The notes under the pieces are model-generated. The model had not been told where the DNA came from. It did no database searches and saw only the letters and a list, made by a program, of their open reading frames with translations. A DNA stretch of 36,542 nucleotides from Actinomycetes bacterium (GTDB lineage Bacteria; Actinomycetota; Acidimicrobiia; Acidimicrobiales; Aldehydirespiratoraceae): assembly GCA_024276355.1 (NCBI GenBank), contig JAJRXJ010000211.1, forward strand, positions 1 through 36,542, written 5' to 3'. Positions 8,160 to 16,877 of the stretch are shown here, piece by piece. Every line of letters begins with the position of its first letter. Within the stretch, counting starts at the first letter, position 1. The position numbers and the translations under genes are program-made.

Positions 8160-9235
8160 GGCTCTTCGCTGATTGTGCCACCAATCACACGCAACACGCG
8201 GTCCGGTTCGGCCCCCGGCGGCAATCCGGAAGCTGCCGTGAGGAGGCTCTGAGCGCTCGGGAGGGCCTTCAGGAGCGCCGCGGCCCTCCCGGGGTCCAAC
8301 TCCGAGAACACGTCGTCCAGGAGCAACACGGGCTTCCAGCCGGCCTCTCGGACGACCGCGTCGACGGCCAACCTCATGGCCAGAGCCAGGGACCGTTGCT
8401 CCCCCTGGGAAGCGTGGGTTCGCGCCGGGGAGCCACCGATCATGAGTTCGACTTCATCACGATGGGGTCCCACGGTGGACACTCCCCTCCTCACGTCGAG
8501 ACGGCGGGCCTCGATCAGCGCATCGGTGAGCGGTCCGTTCCAACTCGAGACGTACTCGGTACCCACTTCGGCTTCGGTGCTGGCCACGCTGTCGTAGGAA
8601 GCCCCCAGATGGGGTTGGATCGCCTCGAGAAGGTCGAGTCTCACCTGTTTGAGCGCCTCACCGGTTTCCGCCAACTTCGCGTCCCATACGTCGAGCGTGA
8701 ACTCGGCATCAGCGTCGAGTCGGCCTCCCGCTGAACGAAGCAGGGCGTTCCTCTGTTTGAGAACGCGATCCAGGTCGGACCTGAGCGAGTCGAGTCGTGG
8801 GTGACGGCCCACCAGAGCCTCGTCGAGCCACCGTCGCCTCAAGGCTGGTCCGCCCTTGACCAGAGAAAGATCATCGGGTGAGAAGACAGTCACCCGAATT
8901 ACACCGAGAAGATCACGGCTTCTCTGAAGTCTTTGCCGGTTGACCTGGATCCGATTGCGTCCGATCCTCGGCAACTCGGCCTCGACCAGCTGCTCTCGCC
9001 CGTCGTCGGACTCAACCACGGCTCGAATGACCGCTGAATCCGCCCCCACGGCAATCAACGCGTCGTCGGGAGCACCCCGAAAGCTGCCGATACCGGCCAA
9101 CCATCCGATGGCCTCGATGAGATTCGACTTTCCCTGACCGTTCTCACCAACGATCACGGTGAGACCATCGGACAGCTCGACCCGTGTCGACCGATGGTTG
9201 CGAAAGTCCGTCAGATGGAGTTGCCGGACGAGCAA
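8156..9235 (-). CDS. recF: DNA replication and repair protein RecF
   Basis: This 359-aa SMC-like ATPase is involved in loading RecA at single-strand gaps. Walker A is GENGQGKSN (30-38). The ABC-type signature is in THASQGEQRSLALAMRL and Walker B is VLLLDDVFSELDPGR. The N-terminal LHLTDFRNHRSTRVEL is typical. It starts at 9235, 13 bp after the dnaN stop, and overlaps the DUF721 start by 4 bp. Confidence 0.96.
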   Translation of the reverse strand: MLVRQLHLTDFRNHRSTRVELSDGLTVIVGENGQGKSNLIEAIGWLAGIGSFRGAPDDALIAVGADSAVIRAVVESDDGREQLVEAELPRIGRNRIQVNRQRLQRSRDLLGVIRVTVFSPDDLSLVKGGPALRRRWLDEALVGRHPRLDSLRSDLDRVLKQRNALLRSAGGRLDADAEFTLDVWDAKLAETGEALKQVRLDLLEAIQPHLGASYDSVASTEAEVGTEYVSSWNGPLTDALIEARRLDVRRGVSTVGPHRDEVELMIGGSPARTHASQGEQRSLALAMRLAVDAVVREAGWKPVLLLDDVFSELDPGRAAALLKALPSAQSLLTAASGLPPGAEPDRVLRVIGGTISEEP

Positions 9236-9248
9236 TGTGAGAGGCCCG

Positions 9249-10349
9249 TCAGCTGACCCGCACCGGCATCAACAAGTACAGGAAATCCTCGTCTTCCACT
9301 GATCGCAGAAGCGCTGGCTTGAGCTCGTCGACGGTTTCCAGGGTTACTTCGTCGCCGGGCGCGACCTCGATACCGTCGATGAGGTATTCCGGGTTGAACG
9401 CCACCGTGAGGTCTTCGCCCTGGTATCCGGCCTGCATCGATTCGTGGGCCTGACCGACATCCTGGGTGACGGCAACCAATTCGAGACCGTCAGCCGACAT
9501 CGAAAGGCGGATCGGGGTCGATTCCTGTGCCATCAACCTGACCCTTTTGACAGCATCAAGCAGCGCACCGCGATCGATTGTGAGGCGGTTCGGATGGTTG
9601 GTGGGTATCAGACCGCGATAGTTCGGGAAGTCGCCTTCGATGAGCCGAGTGGTGACTGAGACGTTTCCCACCTCGAAGCCCGCCTCCTGCTCACCGAGAC
9701 GCAGGGTGAGCTCTTCGCTGTCGCCGATGAGACGACTCAGTTCGAGCAGAGACTTGCTGGGAACCAGGACCTTCTGACCATCTCCGAGGATCGAGGTGCC
9801 GGCCAGGTCACAAACCGACAGGCGGTACGAGTCGGTGGACACGAGGCGCAGACCATCATCCTCAGCAGCCATGAGCACGCCCGTGAGGATCGGCCTGGCG
9901 TCGTCGGACGATGCCGACTTCACGACTTGGCGGAGTGCTTCCTTGAACGCCGCCCCCTCGAGCGTGACCGCGTCTCCGGTCGGAGGGGTCAGCTCCGGAA
10001 AATCGTCGGCGGGAATGGTTCGGATGGAGAATTCTGACGGCGGGGCAACGATGCTCATCTCGTCGCCGTCCACCGATATCTCAACCGCGCCCGGCCGCAG
10101 TGACCGGACAATGTCGGTGACCAGCTTGGCGGGCACCACAACCACGCCGTCTTCCGCGCCGGCCACCGTCGTCTTGACGGTGATCGTCAGATCAAGATCG
10201 CTACCGGTGACGGTGAGCAGATCTCCGACGAGCACCAAGTGGACTCCCGAGAGTACGGGAAGGACCCCGCCCCTGGTGCTCACGGCGCGGCTCGCGGACA
10301 CGAGAGCGTTCTGCAGGATGTCTCGTTCGCAGCGGAACTTCATTCCCAT
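9249..10349 (-). CDS. dnaN: DNA polymerase III beta sliding clamp
   Basis: This 366-aa protein has three clamp domains. Typical segments are MKFRCERDILQNALVSASRA, the N-terminal strand-helix; GALLDAVKRVRLMA in domain 3; and the C-terminal YLLMPVRVS, close to the conserved clamp ending MP(M/V)R. The start is ATG 10349, with ATG 10343 a near alternative. GGAAG lies about 13 bp upstream. It follows dnaA in the usual order with 240 bp between them. Confidence 0.97.
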   Translation of the reverse strand: MGMKFRCERDILQNALVSASRAVSTRGGVLPVLSGVHLVLVGDLLTVTGSDLDLTITVKTTVAGAEDGVVVVPAKLVTDIVRSLRPGAVEISVDGDEMSIVAPPSEFSIRTIPADDFPELTPPTGDAVTLEGAAFKEALRQVVKSASSDDARPILTGVLMAAEDDGLRLVSTDSYRLSVCDLAGTSILGDGQKVLVPSKSLLELSRLIGDSEELTLRLGEQEAGFEVGNVSVTTRLIEGDFPNYRGLIPTNHPNRLTIDRGALLDAVKRVRLMAQESTPIRLSMSADGLELVAVTQDVGQAHESMQAGYQGEDLTVAFNPEYLIDGIEVAPGDEVTLETVDELKPALLRSVEDEDFLYLLMPVRVS

Positions 10350-10589
10350 GGTGCTGTTACTTCTTCCGGTTGTATTTGATCCAAGTAGTAGGAGTTCATA
10401 GGGCCTGTGGATTGTGGATCATGGTTAGTCTGGCGTGCAATTACAAGGATTCCGTGTCCCCAGGATTTGCAGCGATGATCACAGGTTCGATCGGGGCCGG
10501 GAGGGAGCGGTGGATGGAGGGGCACTTGCCAGGGTGGTGTCCACCGCGAGGAAGCAGGCTTTCCACAACGACGTCTACAGGGTTCATCG
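10350..10589 (-). other. dnaA-dnaN intergenic region with DnaA-box-like sites
   Basis: This 240-bp gap has no credible gene. Two DnaA-box-like 9-mers lie on the minus strand: CAATCCACA (10406-10414, 7/9 to TTATCCACA) and TGATCCACA (10413-10421, 8/9). CTTTCCACA (10559-10567, 7/9) lies on the plus strand. In mycobacteria and streptomycetes oriC lies between dnaA and dnaN, so this is a second origin candidate, but the boxes are few. It should also hold the dnaN promoter, which I cannot place with confidence. Confidence 0.4.
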
Positions 10590-11957
10590 TCATCGCGGGT
10601 GGTTGAGACGGTGCTGTAGTTCGGTCACCTTGTCGAAAATCTTCTGTCGTTCGCCCATTCGGGCCTCGATCTTGCGGACCGCGTGCATCACCGTGGTGTG
10701 ATCGCGGTTGCCGAAGGCCTTGCCGATTTCGGGATAGGACAGTTCGGTACTGTTGCGGGTGACGTACATGGCGACTTGCCTCGCGTCGACCAGGGGGCGT
10801 TGGCGACTTCCCCCGGTGAGCTGTTCGACGGTGAACCCGAACATGTCGGCGGTGAGATCGATGATTCGCGACGCGGTGACCGGAGGTTTCGCCGATTGGC
10901 TGATCAGATCGGCAAGCACCATCGACGCCAGATCCACCGTGAGGGGTTGGTGGGTCAGGTTGGCGAAGGCAGTGACCTTGATCAGCGCTCCTTCGAGCTC
11001 CCGGATCGAGTCGGTGATGTTCTCGGCAATGAACGAGAAGACACCGCTGGGAATGTCGAGGGTGTGTGATCCGGCCTTCTTGCGAAGAATGGCCAGCCGG
11101 GTTTCGAGGTCCGGTGGCTGGATGTCGGTGATGAGCCCCCACTTGAAGCGGCTCCTGAGACGATCCTCGAGGGTGGGGATGGCGTCCGGTGTGCGATCGG
11201 ACGACAACACGATCTGCTTATTGTTCTGGTGAAGTTCGTTGAAGGTGTGGAAGAACTCCTCCTGGAGACCGTCCTTGCCTTCCATGAACTGGATGTCGTC
11301 CACCAGAAGGACATCGTTTTCGCGATAGCGGCGCTTGAAGTCGGGGAGATTGTTGGTCCGGATGGCCTCCACGAACTCGTTGAGGAAGGTTTCGGTGGAG
11401 ACGTATCTCACCTTGGCGTCCGGGTAGTGATGAGCGACGTAGTGGGCGATGCCCCTCAGCAGGTGGGTCTTGCCCAAGCCGGAGTCGCCATGGATGAACA
11501 GGGGGTTGTAGCTCATGGCCGGCGTTTCGGCCACGGCGAGAGCAGCCGCGTGGGCGAATCGGTTGGACGGGCCGATGACGAAGTGCTCGAAGGTGAACTT
11601 CTCGTCGATGCTTTCACGGTTGAGGCTGCTGATGGCGTTCGGACGGTCTTCGCCACGGATGCCCAGGTCGGGTGCCGGAACATCGAACGCGACGTCGTCC
11701 CAGTCTGTTTCTATTTCGACCCTGACGCTGCAGGGGCTGTCCGATTCGTCGATGGCGTCCTGCACGAGGCCGAGATAGCGACCTTCGATGCGCTCCTTTT
11801 GCAGGCCGTTGGGAACAACGAGGACCAGATCACCCTCATCGAAGGCAACGGCCCGGGCTCCGCTGAAGGTCGTGTTCCAGACCGCATCGCTTACCTGGGC
11901 ACGTATCGACTCGGAGCAATTCCCCCAGAGTCGACTGGCGTCTTCTGTCTCTCCCAC
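10590..11957 (-). CDS. dnaA: chromosomal replication initiator protein DnaA
   Basis: This is an AAA+ initiator of about 455 aa. Walker A is GDSGLGKTH (about 157-165) and Walker B is VLLVDDIQFMEGK. The C-terminal DnaA signature DHTTVMHAVRKI sits in the DNA-binding domain IV helix-turn-helix. The N-terminal helicase-interaction domain is SRLWGNCSESIRAQV. I chose GTG 11957 because AGGA lies 9 bp upstream. The frame is open to GTG 11990, but that start has no ribosome binding site and overlaps a pair of DnaA boxes, so 11 more residues are possible. The boxes at the 5' end suggest autoregulation. Confidence 0.96.
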   Translation of the reverse strand: MGETEDASRLWGNCSESIRAQVSDAVWNTTFSGARAVAFDEGDLVLVVPNGLQKERIEGRYLGLVQDAIDESDSPCSVRVEIETDWDDVAFDVPAPDLGIRGEDRPNAISSLNRESIDEKFTFEHFVIGPSNRFAHAAALAVAETPAMSYNPLFIHGDSGLGKTHLLRGIAHYVAHHYPDAKVRYVSTETFLNEFVEAIRTNNLPDFKRRYRENDVLLVDDIQFMEGKDGLQEEFFHTFNELHQNNKQIVLSSDRTPDAIPTLEDRLRSRFKWGLITDIQPPDLETRLAILRKKAGSHTLDIPSGVFSFIAENITDSIRELEGALIKVTAFANLTHQPLTVDLASMVLADLISQSAKPPVTASRIIDLTADMFGFTVEQLTGGSRQRPLVDARQVAMYVTRNSTELSYPEIGKAFGNRDHTTVMHAVRKIEARMGERQKIFDKVTELQHRLNHPR

Positions 11958-12384
11958 TCGTTTCAATCCTGTCTCCACAAGACTGTCCACAGGTGTGGAC
12001 TAGTCGGGGTGCAATATTCGAACTTGTTCCGACTCGAAGTGACGATTGTCGACGGATGTCACTCTCACCGGTGGATCGGCGAACGTAGCAGTGCTGTGGA
12101 AAGCCGCAACTTGGGAACCGGACACCCCCAATAACTCCAGCTCAGATGGTCTTTCGTAATCTGTAATTACATCTTTGTAAGATCCATTACATGGTTGTCG
12201 TTCTCACGGCCATCGGCTGCGGGACCCATCGATTCTCAGGTTGTTCGTTGTATCCCATTGCAACAGGTGGTTGCCGCGGTGTGGATACGACCATACGGTT
12301 GTGCGCTGACGTCAACGGTTTCCACAACCTCGAAACCGCATTTTGCCGTGTGCAGTGTCCTGTGCGCGGCCTTCCGGAGGAAGC
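11958..12384. other. dnaA-rpmH intergenic region, candidate oriC
   Basis: About 430 bp between divergent dnaA and rpmH holds no gene. DnaA-box-like sites (match to TTATCCACA or TTGTCCACA) are: GTCTCCACA 11971-11979 (7/9); CTGTCCACA 11983-11991 (8/9); TAGTCCACA on minus at 11994-12002 (8/9); CTTTCCACA on minus at 12095-12103 (7/9); GTATCCACA on minus at 12280-12288 (8/9); GTTTCCACA 12318-12326 (7/9). An AT-rich patch at 12151-12190 (28 of 40 bases A/T) could be the unwinding element. Leftward genes lie to the left and rightward genes to the right, as expected around an origin. The region must also carry the dnaA and rpmH promoters. Confidence 0.6.
11983..12002. repeat. inverted pair of DnaA boxes at the dnaA 5' end
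   Basis: GTCCACA and TGTGGAC form a perfect 7-bp inverted repeat around GG, so two near-consensus DnaA boxes face each other 2 bp apart. They lie 26-45 bp upstream of the preferred dnaA start, a position suited to autorepression or origin binding. Confidence 0.55.
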
Positions 12385-12519
12385 ATGAAGCGCCCTTACC
12401 AGCCCAACACCCGCAAGCGGAGCAAGAAGCATGGCTTCCGTTCCCGCATGAGCACCCGTGCCGGCCGTGCCGTTCTTCGTGCTCGCCGCCAGAAGGGTCG
12501 AGCACGCCTCTCGGCGTGA
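12385..12519 (+). CDS. rpmH: 50S ribosomal protein L34
   Basis: This 44-aa protein starts [20 protein letters not shown], the L34 signature, and is Arg/Lys-rich throughout. GGAGGAAGC directly precedes ATG 12385. It overlaps rnpA by 4 bp at GTGA. It is the first gene of the rightward rpmH-rnpA-yidD-yidC-jag block. Confidence 0.97.
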   Translation: MKRPYQPNTRKRSKKHGFRSRMSTRAGRAVLRARRQKGRARLSA

Positions 12520-12851
12520 TTCGCGGCCTTTCCGACCGCCACTCGTTTCAACGACTGAGGTCCGATGGGATCAGGTTCGGTAGAGGTCCGATTCGGATCG
12601 TCTGCTATCCGGTTCCGGGCGGTCCGGTGCGTGTTGCGTTTGCCATACCACGCTCAGTGGGTGGTGCGGTGGTCAGGAACCGCATCAGGAGACGGATCAA
12701 AGCTGTGCTCGGAGAATTGTCCACCTCAGAACCGGGATCTGTACCCGGCGGCGATTACCTGATTCGGGTGACCGCGCCGATCGATCAGACCGATCACCAA
12801 GAGCTGCGATCGACCCTGAGATCACTTCTCGCGACAGGGGTCCCATCGTGA
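12516..12851 (+). CDS. rnpA: ribonuclease P protein component
   Basis: This 111-aa basic protein is the protein cofactor of RNase P, which trims tRNA 5' ends. The family motif is [12 protein letters not shown] (residues 51-62), preceded by [14 protein letters not shown]. The start GTG 12516 overlaps the rpmH stop (GTGA). The frame is open further upstream, but that part overlaps rpmH and is not RnpA-like. The stop overlaps the yidD start in the same GTGA manner, so three genes are chained by coupling. Confidence 0.95.
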   Translation: MIRGLSDRHSFQRLRSDGIRFGRGPIRIVCYPVPGGPVRVAFAIPRSVGGAVVRNRIRRRIKAVLGELSTSEPGSVPGGDYLIRVTAPIDQTDHQELRSTLRSLLATGVPS

Positions 12852-13090
12852 GCCCGCTCGCCCGACTGTTGAAGCGCGGCGTACGCGGATACCAGCGTCT
12901 CTTCGCGGGTCGTCCCTCACCGTGCAGGTACGAGCCGTCGTGCTCGACGTACGCGGTGGAGGCCATCGAAATCCATGGCGCCGTCAAGGGCGGCTGGTTC
13001 GCCACCAAGAGAATCTGTAGATGCCATCCGTGGGGTGGCCACGGCTGGGACCCAGTGCCTGAAGCCAGGGAGCACCAATGTTCAACCTGA
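12848..13090 (+). CDS. yidD: membrane protein insertion efficiency factor YidD
   Basis: This 80-aa protein has [20 protein letters not shown] (26-45) and [17 protein letters not shown], the diagnostic YidD sequences with conserved cysteines. It assists YidC-dependent membrane insertion. The GTG start overlaps the rnpA stop and its end overlaps yidC by 13 bp. Confidence 0.95.
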   Translation: MSPLARLLKRGVRGYQRLFAGRPSPCRYEPSCSTYAVEAIEIHGAVKGGWFATKRICRCHPWGGHGWDPVPEAREHQCST

Positions 13091-14295
13091 TATTCGACAG
13101 CATTGCCAGTCTGGTTGCCTGGTTTTACTCGATTTGGCCCTCGTACGGGATGTCGGTTGCGTTCCTCACCCTCGCGGTGATGGTTTTCGTCACTCCGCTG
13201 ACGCTGAAGAGCACCAAGTCGATGCTGCAGATGCAGCGTCTGCAACCTGAGCTCAAGGCGATTCAGACCCGTTACAAGGACGATCGCCAGAAGATGAACG
13301 AGGAGTTGATGGCCTTCTACCAGGCCAACGGAATCAACCCCTTGGGCGGTTGTCTGCCGATGCTGATTCAGATGCCGGTCTTCTTGGTGCTGTTCCGGGT
13401 GGTCCGCGGTCTGACCAGAAGGGCCACCGATGTCGGCGATCAGATCGGTTGGACGGCGGGTCATGGACCCGGACTCACAGCCATCACGTCCGGCGAACAT
13501 GTGTTCGATCCTGACAACGTGAGCCACACGAGTGATCTCTACAAGAGCCTGTCTCAATCACATGAGATGGTCTCGTGGGGCATGGACTTGTCCCGTTCGG
13601 CACAAGACGTGATGCGTGACAGCCTGGTCACCGCATTCCCCTTCTTCGTTCTCATCGGTCTGGTGCTGGTCTCGAGCATCTACCAGCAGAAGCAGATCCA
13701 GGGACGCAACACCGGGTCGCAGGTCAACCCGCAGCAGCAGATGATCATGAAGATCATGCCCTACATGCTTCCGGTGTTCAGTTTCACCATGCCGGCGGCA
13801 CTGGTTGTCTATTTCGTCATCTCGAACGTTTACCGGATCGGCCAACAGGCCTACATCACCCATTCGCTCTACAGCGGTGACGACAGCCTCGGGGCCCAGG
13901 TGGCCAAGCAACGCAAGATCGACAAGCCCGACGCCGACGGTTCGGCCTCCTCCAAGTCGGGTGGCTCGGTGTCGACGGCGTCCAAGGGAACCCGCCAGAG
14001 CGGCAAGAAGGACCTTTCGGCCAAGCGCCTCAAGAGCGAACGGCAGGCCAAGAAGACCGACGACAAGCAGGCGTCCGCCAAGTCAGCGGGCAAGTCCGCC
14101 GGCAAGCCGACAGCCAAGAAGCAGCGGGGTTCAGGCAGAGGAAAGCCGGATTCCACCAAACGCTCTGGAAAATCGGCAGACAAGCAGGGTCGTGGGGCCA
14201 GACAGGGCGGGACCACGGGCAAGGCGCCCACTCGCGGCAGAGGTGGACGAACCACCGAGCCCGGTAGCCCACAACATCGCAAACGCAAGAAATAG
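13078..14295 (+). CDS. yidC: membrane protein insertase YidC/Oxa1
   Basis: This 405-aa insertase has the conserved core [20 protein letters not shown] (residues 41-60) and [20 protein letters not shown] (about 85-104). Later membrane segments lie at about 185-203 ([19 protein letters not shown]) and about 225-248 ([20 protein letters not shown]). From about residue 275 on there is a Lys/Ser/Gly-rich low-complexity tail of roughly 125 residues, presumably a cytosolic ribosome-binding tail and longer than in many YidC proteins. There is no N-terminal periplasmic domain, as in Gram-positive YidC. It is followed 72 bp later by jag. Confidence 0.96.
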   Translation: MFNLIFDSIASLVAWFYSIWPSYGMSVAFLTLAVMVFVTPLTLKSTKSMLQMQRLQPELKAIQTRYKDDRQKMNEELMAFYQANGINPLGGCLPMLIQMPVFLVLFRVVRGLTRRATDVGDQIGWTAGHGPGLTAITSGEHVFDPDNVSHTSDLYKSLSQSHEMVSWGMDLSRSAQDVMRDSLVTAFPFFVLIGLVLVSSIYQQKQIQGRNTGSQVNPQQQMIMKIMPYMLPVFSFTMPAALVVYFVISNVYRIGQQAYITHSLYSGDDSLGAQVAKQRKIDKPDADGSASSKSGGSVSTASKGTRQSGKKDLSAKRLKSERQAKKTDDKQASAKSAGKSAGKPTAKKQRGSGRGKPDSTKRSGKSADKQGRGARQGGTTGKAPTRGRGGRTTEPGSPQHRKRKK

Positions 14296-14367
14296 CTGTC
14301 GGCAGACGGAGTCGGTGATCGCCGGCCCCGTGGTTCGTGTCGGCACATATTTGTCAGGAGGCAGAGA

Positions 14368-15309
14368 GTGGAATGGGTTGAAGGAGTTGGAAACTCCGTA
14401 GCAGAGGCCACGGAGATGGCCCTTGAGGCACTCGGAGTTCATGAAGACGACGCCGAAGTCGAGGTAGTTAACGACGTCAAGGTCGGGCTTTTCAATCGAG
14501 TGAAGGACAAGGCCCGTGTTCGCGTGCGAGTAAAGCCCGCGATACCACGTTCGAAAGACGACAAGCGTCGCAGGCGTGGGCGTTCCGGTGGCGGACAGGG
14601 GCGCAGTCAGGGCGGTCAGGGTTCGAAGCAGGGCCAGAAGTCGGGTCAGAAGCCCAAGAAGTCGGGCTCGCAGACCTCCGGTCGCGGCGGCGGCCAGAAA
14701 CCTTCAAAGCGGGGTTCAGAGACTCGCTCTGGGGGCGAAAGTGCAGGTCATAAGGGTGGACGGGATGGAAATCGCAAACGCAATGGCGGTCAGAAGACCG
14801 CCTCGAAGCCAGAGGATGAGAACATGGAATCAATGACACTGTCAGAGCAAGCCGATCTCGCGGAGGCCTTCGTAACCGGGCTTGCCGCCGAGTTCGGTGA
14901 GACGGTCACGTTCGAGCGGGTCGACGTCGACGAATCGGAGATTCGTGTGATCGTGAACGGTGACAATCTCGGTCGGATGATCGGTCGTCGGGGAACTACA
15001 GCCAATTCGATCGATGAGTTGGTGCGTACCGTTCTCCAGCGGCAGGCCGGCAGTGGCCGTGATGGTCGGGTACGCGTCGACATTGGTGGCGTGGCTGGAC
15101 GCCGCGAGGAGGCACTGAGGGCTTTCTGCAAGAAGGTGGCCGCCCAGGTACGCGAGACCGGCAAGGAAGTTGCTCTAGAGCCCATGAGGGGATCCGATCG
15201 CAAGATCGTTCACGATGCGATGACCGAGGAGGACGGCGTGGACACCACGTCCGAGGGCGAGGACCCGAATCGCCGTGTCGTCGTGGTCCCGGCCGGGAAT
15301 GACGACTGA
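14368..15309 (+). CDS. jag: Jag/KhpB RNA-binding protein (Jag-N, KH, R3H)
   Basis: This 313-aa protein starts at GTG 14368 behind AGGAGG (14356-14361). Residues 1-50 form the Jag-N domain (VEGVGNSVAEATEMALEALG). Residues about 55-150 are a Gly/Arg/Lys/Gln-rich disordered linker. The KH-like domain has the loop GRMIGRRGTTANSIDELV. The R3H domain has its R-x3-H core in SDRKIVHDAM near the C-terminus. The RNA-binding KhpB/Jag family is linked to YidC and to cell-division control. The linker is long and basic compared with short family members. It overlaps rsmG. Confidence 0.93.
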   Translation: MEWVEGVGNSVAEATEMALEALGVHEDDAEVEVVNDVKVGLFNRVKDKARVRVRVKPAIPRSKDDKRRRRGRSGGGQGRSQGGQGSKQGQKSGQKPKKSGSQTSGRGGGQKPSKRGSETRSGGESAGHKGGRDGNRKRNGGQKTASKPEDENMESMTLSEQADLAEAFVTGLAAEFGETVTFERVDVDESEIRVIVNGDNLGRMIGRRGTTANSIDELVRTVLQRQAGSGRDGRVRVDIGGVAGRREEALRAFCKKVAAQVRETGKEVALEPMRGSDRKIVHDAMTEEDGVDTTSEGEDPNRRVVVVPAGNDD

Positions 15310-15931
15310 GAGCTTCCTGAGGGCCGTCGACGAGGCTTGGCGGCCTGCCAGGGCCGCCGGCGTGATTGGTGGCGCACCAATTCAGGAATTGTTCGATCAT
15401 GCGGCCGGGTTCATCCCGGCCGCTTTTCGCGTCCACTCCCCCACCGAATGCATCGATGTCGGCACTGGCGCTGGTCTCCCCGGCTTGCTGCTGGCTCATC
15501 AGCTGCCATCGAGCCACTGGACTCTCCTGGATTCCAGTGAGCGTCGGTGCGATCTTGCTCGGTCGGCAGTTGTGGCGTCCGGCCTCGGGTCACGTGTGGA
15601 CGTTGTTCACGCCGATGTTGGCGATTTCGTCTCCGCGGGTGGCGGAAGACGGCGGTTCGACTTCGTGGTGGCTCGGCTGTTCGCCGGGTTTTCCGAGACC
15701 GCTGAGTGTTGCATCCCATTGCTGCGGGTCGGTGGGAGCATGGTGGTGTCATGTTCGCGGGACGCGTTGCCCACGTGGGAGTCGACCGATCTGGGTCGTC
15801 TCGGCGGGGTGTTTTCTGACTCATGGGTGGTGGACGAGGGTGTGTACGCCAGCGTGGAGGGCGTCGAGGGTCTCGAGGACCGGTTCCCGCGGCGGGCCGC
15901 CTCACGCCGCCGGAAACCGTTCCAGGGCTGA
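15299..15931 (+). CDS. rsmG: 16S rRNA (guanine527-N7)-methyltransferase RsmG
   Basis: This 210-aa SAM-dependent methyltransferase has the SAM-binding motif CIDVGTGAGLPGLLLA (51-66), LLDSSERRCDLA at the second strand, and FDFVVARLFAGFSETAECCI near the active site. The start is ATG 15299, overlapping the jag stop by 11 bp. GTG 15275 is possible but deeper in jag and lacks a ribosome binding site. The gene is also called gidB. Loss in mycobacteria gives low-level streptomycin resistance. Gene order matches the actinobacterial norm. Confidence 0.94.
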   Translation: MTTESFLRAVDEAWRPARAAGVIGGAPIQELFDHAAGFIPAAFRVHSPTECIDVGTGAGLPGLLLAHQLPSSHWTLLDSSERRCDLARSAVVASGLGSRVDVVHADVGDFVSAGGGRRRFDFVVARLFAGFSETAECCIPLLRVGGSMVVSCSRDALPTWESTDLGRLGGVFSDSWVVDEGVYASVEGVEGLEDRFPRRAASRRRKPFQG

Positions 15932-15940
15932 AGCGTTTCG

Positions 15941-15956
15941 TGTTTCACGTGAAACA
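15941..15956. promoter_or_regulatory. parS: parS centromere site
   Basis: TGTTTCACGTGAAACA is a perfect match to the 16-bp palindromic bacterial parS consensus. It lies 9 bp after the rsmG stop and about 105 bp before parA. ParB loads here and spreads, and ParA segregates the complex. It is the only exact copy I found in this window. Confidence 0.96.
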
Positions 15957-16002
15957 CTCCCCCATCGGTTGAGTGATACCAGGATCAATTGGCGGAGGGT
16001 CC

Positions 16003-16031
16003 TTGTAACCTTCGACGCGTTCAGGAAGTAT
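16003..16031 (+). promoter_or_regulatory. putative parAB promoter
   Basis: TTGTAA (16003-16008) and AAGTAT (16026-16031) are spaced 17 bp apart, with the parA GTG 31 bp further on behind AAAGGAAGG. Each hexamer matches only partly; moderate to low certainty. Confidence 0.4.
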
Positions 16032-16061
16032 TGAACGACTGTCCGAAAGGAAGGCCACCTG

Positions 16062-16877
16062 GTGTCGGCTGCCAAGAAGCAAAGCTCAAAGGCGGGATCA
16101 CCGCGAATTTTTGCAGTTGCCAATCAGAAGGGAGGGGTTGGCAAGACCACCACCACCGTGAATCTCGGCGCAGCCATGGCCGACTTGGGGCTGAGGGTCC
16201 TGGTGGTCGACTTGGATCCCCAGGCCAACGCCAGTACCGGATTGGGTCTCAACACCTCACAACTCGAGAACTCGATGTACGACGTCTTGTTGCAGGGCAT
16301 GCCCATGGAGGACGTGATCGAACCCGTAGCCGTCAAGAACCTCTTCGTGGCCCCGGCCAGCCTCGATTTGGCCGGCGCCGAGATTGAGTTGGTTCCAGCA
16401 TTCAGCAGGGAACGCAAACTCAAGGAGGCCATCGCCACGGTTATCGATGACTACGACATCGTCCTCATCGATTGCCCGCCCTCACTGGGATTGCTGACCA
16501 TCAATGGTCTGACGGCCGCCACCGAGGTCATGGTTCCGATCCAGACCGAATACTACGCACTCGAAGGCGTGGGCCAGTTGATGAGAAACGTCGATCTCGT
16601 TCAACGAAATCTCAACCCCGGGCTGGTGGTCAGCACCATCGTCCTGGTGATGTTCGATGCCCGCACCAAGCTTTCCGGAGCCGTGGCCGACGACGTGCGA
16701 GAGCATTTCGGCGAGAAAGTGTGTCGGCAGGTGATACCGAGGTCGGTACGACTGAGCGAGGCCCCAAGCTTCGGACAGCCGATCACGGTGTTCGATCCGG
16801 TATCACGAGGAGCGATCGCGTATAGAGAACTTGCCAGCGAGATAGTCGACAGGGGAGCAGACCATGGCCCGTCGTAG
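16062..16877 (+). CDS. parA: chromosome partitioning ATPase ParA
   Basis: This 271-aa deviant Walker-A ATPase has KGGVGKTT (23-30), VVDLDPQANAST (48-59, A' motif) and LIDCPPSLGLL (Walker B). It drives movement of ParB-parS complexes over the nucleoid. The start is GTG 16062, with AAAGGAAGG about 8 bp upstream. It overlaps parB by 14 bp. The adjacent parS fits a chromosomal system. Confidence 0.97.
   Translation: MSAAKKQSSKAGSPRIFAVANQKGGVGKTTTTVNLGAAMADLGLRVLVVDLDPQANASTGLGLNTSQLENSMYDVLLQGMPMEDVIEPVAVKNLFVAPASLDLAGAEIELVPAFSRERKLKEAIATVIDDYDIVLIDCPPSLGLLTINGLTAATEVMVPIQTEYYALEGVGQLMRNVDLVQRNLNPGLVVSTIVLVMFDARTKLSGAVADDVREHFGEKVCRQVIPRSVRLSEAPSFGQPITVFDPVSRGAIAYRELASEIVDRGADHGPS

Noticed and set aside
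7717-8184. N-terminal extension of the gyrB frame by 156 codons
   Set aside because: The extension overlaps the DUF721 gene on the same strand, has no GyrB similarity, and ATG 7716 begins a normal GyrB N-terminus.
9236-10349. Plus-strand frame of about 200 codons opposite dnaN
   Set aside because: It is antisense to a fully conserved sliding clamp gene with no independent support.
12195-12515. Extended rnpA frame starting before rpmH
   Set aside because: It overlaps rpmH out of frame and is not RnpA-like; GTG 12516 gives a normal-length RnpA coupled to rpmH.
14560-14820. Gly/Arg/Lys-rich stretch within jag as a possible frameshift or repeat element
   Set aside because: It is in frame, continuous between the Jag-N and KH domains, and such basic linkers are common in actinobacterial Jag proteins.
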